A stretch of 64,000 nucleotides of DNA. Origin: Toxorhynchites rutilus septentrionalis. Lineage: Eukaryota > Arthropoda > Insecta > Diptera > Culicidae. The number at the start of each line of letters is the position of its first letter. Position 1 is the stretch's first letter. Shown here one piece after another: positions 56,400 through 64,000 of the stretch. The position numbers and the translations under genes were made by a program. The notes under the pieces are model-generated. The model was not told the origin of the DNA and did no database searches. It worked only from the letters and a program-made list of their open reading frames with translations. The stretch lies in the NCBI RefSeq assembly GCF_029784135.1, contig NC_073746.1, positions 9,271,380 through 9,335,379 of the forward strand. Direction: 5' to 3'.

Positions 56400-57055
56400 A
56401 ACTCTAGTGCGAACTTTTACTCCACAGTCACTGCGCATCTTTGCCCACAAGCACTTTTTGAACTAATCGTATTTAAAAAAAAGCTCTTGAACTTTTCCAC
56501 AAAAACGAATATGCACTGTCGTCTCTACTATAGAATGAAAGTTTACTTGACGGTGTAGTTTCGAGCTTTCCAGTAATTTCCATCTCCAAAGCTGAAAAAA
56601 ATAGATTAAAACATCGCAAAAATCTTTTTACCTCACAACTTTCTGCCTTTCATGAAATGTATCGTGTTCATACGTGTGAGCTGCTGGTGTAATAATGTAT
56701 CAAACGAATACACCGTTGTCGCAATTGTGTGTTCGTTTGCTTCAAAAAGGCCAATGCGCACTTTGGCCCCGTTACATTATCCCTTGATTCATAAAATACT
56801 CATATCCATATCATTAAAAGTACGCTATCGGTGTTTAAAACCTCAAAACTTTAATCATCAATAAAAATGTTACATCCGCAATCTTATAAGACTATAAGTC
56901 GCACTGCATCGCGATGCACGATTCACAATATCGAACAAAATATATGTTAATAAATAAGATCTAATATGGGTAATACTATATCCTTCGGATCAATATTTCA
57001 TCATATCCATGGAACGCATCCGGTTTCCATCACAGAACGAAATCGCAACATACGC
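56400..57055. other. Intergenic DNA downstream of AAGAB
   Basis: No gene seen. The AAGAB 3' UTR should lie in the right-hand part; no clean AATAAA was found close to the stop. Confidence 0.4.
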
Positions 57056-57847
57056 TCAGTCCTCGTCTTCCAGCAACTCGTCAAACATTTCCGCAAACTC
57101 CTGGGCGTAAGCCAGCCGTTCATTTCGGGTCCAAGAATTCGTGTTCGGACGGAATTGCATAACCTGAATGAGCAGCTTCTCGAACCCCTTAAGTTCTTCC
57201 TCAATCCTTCGTTCGTCTTCGGCCGTCGTTTGCTCATTTACATTCGAAGTCCCCAGTTCCGCTCCTCCGCCAGCAACATCACCAGCTTTCCGATTCATAT
57301 TTACATTGGACCAGATGAAATTGTGCATCGCCTGGATCAACTCGTCCACCCCAGCTGCTTCCTCATCCTCCGTCTCGCCGCTCGGTTCCAGCTCTATAAC
57401 ATCCAACACGTTGCAAAACTGTTTCGCCTCACGATACGTGATCCCTTTGTCGCTCTCTTCCTGCAGTTCCGAACAGAGCAGAATGCCAAATTCTATATCC
57501 GCATCCGTCACAAAACTCGCATAGCCCGGCAATCGCTTCAAAAAATCTCGATCCGTTGCATCGAAATAGATTAGTATTCCTTCCGTCTGTTTCAGAATTG
57601 CCTCCGGCAGAGCACTCAGCTCGGATGAGCTCTTCCACGGACAAAGCACTATTTCCGTTTGATAGTACTTAGTACTAATGCTGTACACGTAACCGGTCTG
57701 ACCATCGGCAAGCTGTTCCCTGCACTGGATGGTCGGAATTTTTCGCACTTTGCCTATCAGCGCTTCCGGTTCGACAGCCGGATCAGCCGACAGAACGAGC
57801 ACAATTGGTTTGTCCATTTTGCTCATCCGGCAGAGGGTGTCATGCAA
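57056..57847 (-). CDS. AAGAB: Alpha- and gamma-adaptin-binding protein p34 (AAGAB), single exon here
   Basis: AAGAB is a cytosolic chaperone that helps assemble the AP1 and AP2 clathrin adaptor complexes. The frame encodes up to 263 aa. The N-terminal half is a degenerate small-GTPase-like fold starting PIVLVLSADPAVEPEALIGK and including YYQTEIVLCPW and GILIYFDATD, with a later IELEPSG segment. A variable acidic linker follows. The C-terminal region (GFEKLLIQVMQFR ... RLAYAQEFAEMFDELLEDED) matches the family's conserved helical end. Three in-frame starts exist: 57847, 57826 (MSKMDKP) and 57817 (MDKP). The homologous region begins just after the third, so a shorter product is likely. Upstream exons are not needed to explain the protein. 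Confidence 0.85.
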   Translation of the reverse strand: MHDTLCRMSKMDKPIVLVLSADPAVEPEALIGKVRKIPTIQCREQLADGQTGYVYSISTKYYQTEIVLCPWKSSSELSALPEAILKQTEGILIYFDATDRDFLKRLPGYASFVTDADIEFGILLCSELQEESDKGITYREAKQFCNVLDVIELEPSGETEDEEAAGVDELIQAMHNFIWSNVNMNRKAGDVAGGGAELGTSNVNEQTTAEDERRIEEELKGFEKLLIQVMQFRPNTNSWTRNERLAYAQEFAEMFDELLEDED

Positions 57848-57849
57848 AA

Positions 57850-58450
57850 CGTAGCAAATCTGAAACAGGCGGACCGGAATTAGTACTTGCGATTGGGCCC
57901 GAGCGTATGCTGTGGTAAAATTATATTTGTTGTGGGTTTCGGTTTTGTTTGATAGTGAACAGTTACATCACAGATAGCAGCAAGTGCCGGAATTGAAGCT
58001 CAAAATCGATACGATGCAGTAAACCACCATGTGATTGAAGATGGAATATTTTCTGTTGGGTACTTACTTTAGTTATTGCAAGTTTTTTGGCCTATTAGCA
58101 ATGGACTTTTCGATATTCTAGAATTAGAACTGAATATTTCAACACTTCACACGCTATCGCTATGCAAGTTTGCAAAACATAACGTCAAATAGCTGAATCT
58201 GCTTTATCGATCGTTTATCAGGAGAGATGTGAACCGATATTTCACAATAATTTCATGCAGTCATGCCAGATTCGCAAACTTGTCTGAGATTTTACAAATC
58301 ATCAATTTCTTCCGCAGACTTTTATGATTTGCAGATAATTTACAGATTTTGGGAAATTATGCAGATATCTGCAGATATTCTAACTCAGAAAAATAAACTT
58401 ATGCATTAAGTTTCTCCCATGCTGAGCCCGATTGATCAAGCGGCAGACCA
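57850..58450. other. AAGAB upstream region; intergenic
   Basis: The promoter of AAGAB should be here. No distinct motif or second gene is seen. Confidence 0.4.
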
Positions 58451-58894
58451 CATACCCAGCAAACATTAAATCGTATAATTTTGCACGTGCCAAGTCTTAC
58501 AAGAAATCCGAATAAATCATAATCGCATATAATATCAATCAAAGTATGTATCGTGTATATTTGAAATCGCATTAAATGTAAAAACTCAATTTTAAATACC
58601 ATTATCAAATTAAGTCGCAATTCGGTATAATAAACATCAATTTTATGATGTACATTGTCGTAAAATATATTTAATCCGCATCATATGCGTATATTACGCT
58701 GATGCAGTTTGTTTGTCGTATAAACGTATAATTGAAATCGATTCAGTACTGTAGTGAATCGTGTTGCATGCTGAAGAAAATCAAGAAACAGTGAATCATA
58801 TTAGATCCTAACAAAGGACATATTACATCATATTGAAATGTCAATGAAATGCTGATGCACTCGAAAGTATTAACCGCTGTTGAATTAAATTTCA

Positions 58895-58960
58895 AATAGC
58901 CGCGCGAGATAGCTGGTGGATGATAATCCAGACTACCGGAGTTCGAACCCACATCAGAGC
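58895..58960 (+). repeat. tRNA-like SINE head fragment
   Basis: GCGAGATAGCTGGTGGATGA followed about 20 bases later by CCGGAGTTCGAACCC resembles A and B boxes of a tRNA gene. The acceptor stem does not pair, so it is a SINE head or decayed tRNA rather than a tRNA gene. Confidence 0.45.
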
Positions 58961-58964
58961 AGTT

Positions 58965-59341
58965 CCCAGCAAACATTAAATCGTATAACTTTGCACATGA
59001 TAAGTCACATATAATTTCGTATCAAATCACAATCGCATAAAATATCAATCAAAATATCGATCATATATATCTAAAATCGCATAAAATGCAAAAACACGAT
59101 TTTCCATGTCATCGATGGATTGAGTGGTAACGTAGTCGTATCAAATCGCATATCAGTCCAAAAAGCATCGCATATCGTTATATACGGCTTTATATGCGTG
59201 CATAATATGGCATATACGTATATCGCCTCCACTTTTGTGTGTATATGCTAGTTATCTGCATCATATATCATACAAATGTGTCTTGGTTGTATGTATATCG
59301 CCTCCAATTATAGCTATTCATACGACTTAATGTTTGCTGGG
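58965..59341 (+). mobile_element. 377-bp MITE, copy B
   Basis: Same ends and length as copy A and almost the same sequence throughout. TT flanks both sides (58963-58964 and 59342-59343). Confidence 0.88.
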
Positions 59342-59732
59342 TTTTCACCAAACATCAATCTGTGCCATTTCAAACATTCATATTCCACTCCCAACACAAG
59401 TCAATCAAACAATTATTATTTCTACAAACATAAATAGTCATATAAAAAAGTGGCGATTCGTGAGGCTATAATAAACATTTTACGAAAATATTTTGCGCCA
59501 TTTGTTTTTTTCCTATGTCTGTAATAAATCGTATATGAGTATGGCTATTATAGCCGGTCAAAGTTGCATATTCATCCAAACAAATTCGGTAAGCATTTGC
59601 CATGTATGTATATGGCCTCCACTTTTGCATGCATATGCCAGTTAGGCGCATTATATACCAACCAAATTTTAGGACATATGATGTTATATATACGCTTGTT
59701 ATGCGATTTAATGTTTGCTGGGTCTGCACTAA

Positions 59733-59850
59733 AGGGCTGTCCACATGCCACGTGGACAAAAAATCACGACTTTAGACTCCCCCCGCCCCCTTCGTGGACA
59801 AGCGTGGACATTTACTAAATTTTTTTAAATTTACCTCTTGTCTACGTGGA
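59733..59850. repeat. Short 'tgtccac...gtggaca' repeat, copy 3
   Basis: aagggctgtccacatgccac at 59733 and gtggacaagcgtggacattt near 59795 match the block at 10.5 kb, in the opposite order of ends. Non-coding. Confidence 0.55.
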
Positions 59851-59940
59851 CATTTTTCCATTTCCATTATCGGATCAAGAAAATATTTGAATTGCGTTTA
59901 TATTAAAAGCTTATTCTATATTACCGGAACTGTAACGTTA

Positions 59941-60317
59941 CCCAGCAAACATTAAGTCGTATGAATAGCTATATTTGGAGGCGATATACATACAACCAAG
60001 ACACATTTGTATGATATATGATGCAGATAACTAGCATATACACACAAAAGTGGAGGCGATATACGTATATGCCATATTTTGTACGCATATAAAACCGTAT
60101 ATAACGATATGCGATGCTTTTTGGACTGATATGCGATTTGATACGATAACGTTACCATTCAATCCATCGATGACATGGAAAATCGTGTTTTTGCATTTTA
60201 TGCGATTTTAGATATATATGATCGATATTTTGATTGATATTTTATGCGATTGTGATTTGATACGAAATTATATGTGACTTATCATGTGCAAAGTTATACG
60301 ATTTAATGTTTGCTGGG
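59941..60317 (-). mobile_element. 377-bp MITE, copy C (opposite orientation)
   Basis: Same family as A and B, inverted, also exactly 377 bp. TA flanks both sides (59939-59940 and 60318-60319). Confidence 0.88.
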
Positions 60318-60341
60318 TAATCTCTCTTTATCGTTATCGTA

Positions 60342-60677
60342 AAGGCGCGTCCACATTATGCCGAATTATGCCGATCAGCCTGTACCAGGCGGCATATTCG
60401 GTTCGTTATGTAATGTGGACGCCCCATCGGGTGCACGAAGCCGAAGTCCCATCGGATGCACGAAGCCGTCACGAACACACGAAGCACAATGTCGTCAACG
60501 CTAATTTACTTCGTTTTGTTTTGGTTCGACTTTCTCGAACCGGACCTACTTGTTTCGGGTTGGATTCGGTTTGATACGAGTCGGTTTTCGGCATGTCGGC
60601 AGGCCCGGGCGGTACGTCCACATTTAGTCGGCTTTACCGGGCGGCCAAAACCGATTTTCGTAATGTGGACGCGTCTT
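60342..60677. mobile_element. MITE-like element with 'cgcgtccacatta' inverted ends
   Basis: aaggcgcgtccacatta at 60342 and taatgtggacgcgtctt ending at 60677 form imperfect 17-bp inverted ends. The body is GC-richer than its surroundings and has no gene. The target duplication is unclear. Confidence 0.55.
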
Positions 60678-60679
60678 AC

Positions 60680-61397
60680 TATTAATTCAAACGATCGGCT
60701 TTTTGAAAACAAATCAAATTGGCTTCATTAGAAGTCGTGTTTTTTTTTGTGCCCTCTGAGTTCTTCTTCTTTTTTTGACTTTAAGGGGCTTTAAATTTCG
60801 CAGTTCATTCGCCTTTAATCCTTTGAGTTTTTCACAAGAATTAATTCGTATCGCCCTTCGGTTTCTTCCAAATTTCATTTATATTGTCTTGATTTTTCCG
60901 TTGTTGAGTTCCGCATCAAAACATCACTTATAGGTTTCGAACAGATTTTTTTTTTTAGATTTGGCACATGCTATCATTATATATCTTATGAAAAATTTCA
61001 ATAGCAGAGATTCGAGAATCATAGCTTGAAAGCCTGCTGTCTGATTAAAATACGATATTTGACAAGGTTTGCTGGCAAATAATGAATCGTACAGCAGTAT
61101 GAGCATATGAATTTATTATTTTAAGTATCAGAATGAGTTCAGTTGCATATACAGTAGAATCTCGATGATCGCAGTGCGGGTTATCCGCGAAAGTATATAG
61201 GCCTTCCCGAAATTCGTCATTGAGAGGTAGGATTTTGCTCTTTTGTTCTTTTTTATTTACTGGTATACATGACCATACAGATGAATAGTTACATCATTTA
61301 TGTATTGATAATAGTCTTCATGATTTCATGTTTCATGCTAAAAGAAAGATTTTCGTGTTTGTACCTCAGCCCAAAACTTCACGATATTTCAAGTCCT
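60680..61397. other. Intergenic DNA
   Basis: No gene seen. A phrase near 61150 (acagtagaatctcgatgatc) is a dispersed repeat trace also visible near 14040. Confidence 0.4.
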
Positions 61398-61785
61398 GTT
61401 ACAATTTTAAGAAGATCTAACCATCGGTAGGGAACCCGGAAATCGAAGCAAAGGCAGAGGCAACTGATCTCAAAACTCACTGGAAAGTGGTCTCCCGTAT
61501 TTTGAAGACACGTCTTGAAAATGTAATGGTAACAAATCGAATTCTCAGTAACTCTCAAAAATGCTCGAACGCACGCAATAACATATTTCAAGCCAATCTG
61601 GCACTGAAGGACAGAATCGCATTACTAACCATTAACAGATAGGCAAGTTAGTGTCGTGCGATTTGGATCATGCCTTCGATCGAGTAAGACACTCATTTTT
61701 ATTCAATAACATGCGTTCTCTCGGTATTGACAACAAACTCATGGAGTTGTTTTGCCGAATTATTGCTCTATCCTCTTCCCACCTA
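61398..61785 (+). pseudogene. LINE reverse transcriptase relic, part 1
   Basis: Plus-strand text with frame breaks reads THWKVVSRILKTRLENVM, NIFQANLALKDRIALL and DLDHAFDRVRHSFLFNNMRS, the last being the first catalytic-Asp region of a non-LTR reverse transcriptase. It stops abruptly at about 61785, where unrelated sequence begins. It appears to belong to the same old LINE as 62940-63247. Confidence 0.7.
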
Positions 61786-62939
61786 TTAAGGGTAGTACAC
61801 TAAAAAAGTATGCGATTTTCGCGATTTTTTTCAACGAGACAATAAATTACTATGATTAATCTGATATCACAGTTTTATTAGGTATATATTACTCAACAAA
61901 CAAAAAATATATTGGTGTCAATCGGACTGTTCTCAGAATAGCCGCAACCAGTTTGTTAAACCCTTGCAATCAAAACCACGTAAACTGGTGGGAGTTCTAC
62001 AGGTTTTTCTAGTGGACCGATTTCAAACAATGATTTTTACGTAATCTTGGATATATTTCCTGTCATCGCACGTAGGATTTTTTCAAAATATTGGTTTTTG
62101 ACGAAATTAGGACATTTTTTTGCAATAAAAAAATTGCATTTTTGCCTCGAAAATCGAGACAAAAACATTCACCAAAATTTTATTTTTCAAAATATCAAAA
62201 ATCTCCTATGTACTGAATTTAGTGAAGAATCTGGGAAAACTATTTCATCAAAATCGGATGGACCGTTCCGGAGATAGAACTCCCACCAGTTTGCAAAACA
62301 TAGTTCCGAGGAAAACGCGTTTTAAATTTTGGATCCACCCTCCTTACGCAGAGATGCAGATACACTAATTGGCTTGTAACTTTGGAACGTAGCATCGGAC
62401 AAACCTGGGACAAAAACTACAATAAAGTAGACATCCTGTTGTGTACAACATTCGTCGACCGCCGCACCTACTTAATAACAACATTGAGGCAGCAGTGCGT
62501 TGTGTTGTGAAATTGACTACGATGCACGATTGTATGCATCGCAACCAACTTCACAATACAACGTGACATTTGATACAGAAAAGGTAGCCATTGAAATCGT
62601 TCTTGAACTCATAGATTGGATAATTATTGAAAGAAGTTAAAAAGAATCGGAAAACTAATAAATAGTGAATTATTAGACAATATTTGAAAGGTATTCGCAT
62701 GCGATAACTTAATTGAAGTGAGACTTGAATTATATTCTACATTAAAAGCAGGTTAAAAAAGGTGTTTCTTACATTCAGATCCGAGTAGCGAGTATTTGAA
62801 ACCCACTAAACGTAAAACGTCATTTACTTACGATTCGTAATGATGCGAGAGTAAAAGTAAAATGTTTTGTAAATTCTAGGAGAATTTTAATGGTTCGCCG
62901 AGCGGTTCTCAAATATACGCGTTAAATTTCCATCGTTTT
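61786..62939. other. Unidentified sequence between LINE relic parts
   Basis: Separates two parts of one LINE, so most of it is probably inserted DNA. It contains an inverted pair: aaactggtgggagttcta near 61982 and its complement tagaactcccaccagttt near 62275. No gene is visible. Confidence 0.45.
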
Positions 62940-63248
62940 GGGAGAGTTTCGGGAGCGGTACTCAACCTACGTAAAACGACGTCCATTGATATCGGATTTA
63001 TTAATGGAAATGCGATTCAAGTGGACTTGAATTAAAAATGGAGAACAACATAACACTTCTGGGTGTGATTTTTGCTAACTCGGTTCGGCTTATGATCACC
63101 CTTAACTGGAATGCGTTGGTAGGCACCATTGCGCATCATGTGCGGTTACATTCAATGCGTACACTCACGTTGCATCAGAAGGTGATTCTTCTCAACACTT
63201 TCGTAACGTCCAAGATGTGGTATTTGTCAATCATTCTGTCGCCGTACA

Positions 63249-63413
63249 ATACAGGCAAACCTGTTTTTGTGCGACTCTTTTTGTGCGATTTTATTATGAC
63301 ATCGGGCCTTGAATCACACAAACCAATCGCACAAATCATAAAATCTCACCTAAACAATCACACAAATGAGAAATCGCACAAAAAGCAACCGCACAAAACA
63401 GGTTTGCCTGAAC
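63249..63413. mobile_element. Small palindromic MITE-like insert
   Basis: CAGGCAAACCTGTTTTTGTG at 63252 and CACAAAACAGGTTTGCCTG ending at about 63411 are inverted ends, and tttttgtgcga/tcgcacaaaaa continues the palindrome inward. It interrupts LINE coding text. The target duplication could not be fixed. Confidence 0.6.
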
Positions 63414-63492
63414 ACACGTAGCGAAAATAACGGCTACCATGGGGATACTTTTATGGAGGAGACAACCAGCACGCGTTCTAATGCAGCAACTA

Positions 63493-63863
63493 ACGACTTA
63501 AATACCATCTCAAAAACATAGGTTTAGTGCAAGATGATATTTGTCGTTTTTGTTATACCGAAAGTGAAACCTCGGAACATTTGCTCTGTAATTGTGGAGC
63601 TCTAACTAGACGCAGACTGCAATACCTTGATAAGGCTATTTTGGAGCCCAAGGAAATTTGGTCTGCGTCGCCGATCAGGATTATAAAATTTATCAAACAG
63701 AGTATTCCTGATTGGCACCTATCTCGCTATAGCTTTCAGTCTACTTCTTCATCAATAAGTAGTAGGTAAGCTTGAAGCGGAGTACAAAAAAATGGGATAT
63801 ACCACAATAGTTCAGAATAATGGACGCAGTGGTTCACATCCAACAGGGAAAAAAAAAAAAAAG
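63493..63863 (+). mobile_element. 5'-truncated LINE insertion with poly(A) tail
   Basis: A perfect 10-bp duplication, GCAGCAACTA, flanks it (63483-63492 and 63864-63873). It carries only the ORF2 end, including a Cys/His cluster (DDICRFCYTESETSEHLLCN), then a 3' UTR and an A-run. It sits inside the older LINE, and removing it restores continuity of that relic. Confidence 0.85.
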
Positions 63864-64000
63864 GCAGCAACTAGCGCGACCACTGGAACAAGGAGGATTA
63901 AATCTACAGCTACCTGCGCTGAAATCCAAAGCACTGTTGATCAGTCGTCAACTTCAGGAGATCGGTTCGACTCCATAATCTACCTCGTTTCTCAACCAAA

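Larger units (their letters stand above)
58455..59722. repeat. Diverged relatives of the 377-bp MITE flanking copy B
   Basis: At 58455 CCCAGCAAACATTAAATCGT starts a diverged left half (to about 58740), and a diverged right half ends at 59722 with GCGATTTAATGTTTGCTGGG. The younger copy B lies between them. They may be two halves of one older copy that received insertions, or two separate old copies. Confidence 0.65.
62940..64000 (+). pseudogene. LINE reverse transcriptase 3' region, interrupted twice, runs off the window
   Basis: The frame reads SIDIGFINGNAIQVD, then LLGVIFANSVRLMITLNWNA and MRTLTLHQKVILLNTFVTSK, typical of the region after the catalytic core of an APE-type LINE. It is cut at about 63247 by a small palindromic insert and at 63493 by a truncated LINE, then resumes at 63874 (GGLNLQLPALKSKALL) to the window edge. 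The clade is uncertain. It is a dead copy. Confidence 0.72.

Noticed and set aside
56966..57574. 202-codon plus frame opposite AAGAB
   Set aside because: Shadow of the AAGAB coding strand; the minus frame has the conserved protein.
58895..58960. A functional tRNA gene
   Set aside because: A- and B-box-like text is present, but the acceptor and anticodon stems do not pair, so it is treated as a SINE head fragment.
1..64000. CRISPR array, bacterial operons or riboswitches
   Set aside because: The window is animal nuclear DNA with spliced genes and eukaryotic transposons. No evenly spaced repeat-spacer array is present.

Overview
The window looks like mosquito (Culicidae) nuclear DNA, most likely a culicine such as Aedes or a close relative. 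The evidence is AT-rich intergenic DNA crowded with transposons, host introns of only 55-76 bp, an ITmD37E-type Tc1/mariner element, a tRNA-headed SINE resembling the Feilai class, an errantivirus (gypsy-group) element, and host proteins of clear animal type. The species call is inference.

Host genes are few. CFAP91 (axonemal protein, three exons) is on the minus strand at 11.2-13.7 kb. A cluster of five ninjurin-family genes lies between 37.3 and 52.4 kb (four on plus, one on minus). All five have an intron at the same place between the two membrane helices. Mitochondrial elongation factor Ts (minus, 52.5-53.5 kb) converges on the fifth ninjurin gene, and the two share one palindromic poly(A) signal. 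AAGAB (alpha/gamma-adaptin-binding protein p34) is on the minus strand at 57.1-57.8 kb.

The rest is mobile or decayed DNA. 2-7 kb: old interspersed repeats, two inverted histone H3 pseudogene pieces that keep histone 3' stem-loops, and a MITE. 7.0-8.3 kb: a mariner with TA duplications. 14.3-17.4 kb: a long diverged inverted repeat whose loop holds a mariner deletion derivative encoding only a DNA-binding protein. 18.6-19.4 kb: a SINE inside a LINE endonuclease fragment. 20.85-33.58 kb: an errantivirus with near-identical 271-bp LTRs and a TACA duplication; a complete-looking 6.0-kb RNase H-bearing LINE has jumped into its reverse transcriptase. 38.9-40.2 kb: a gypsy integrase remnant split by a MITE. 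44.2-45.5 kb: ITmD37E with a catalytic Asp-to-Asn change. 50.1-51.1 kb: a DD41D transposase broken by a perfect hairpin. 55.8-56.4 kb: a pogo-like remnant. 58.4-60.3 kb: nested 377-bp MITEs. 61.4-64.0 kb: a LINE relic broken by later insertions.

The host genes do not form one pathway. The ninjurin cluster is the most notable biological unit: ninjurins are two-helix plasma-membrane proteins involved in adhesion and membrane rupture. Here they look like two related pairs (genes 1/3 and 2/4) plus one diverged member. All coordinates and splice sites were read by eye; no alignment or database search was run.
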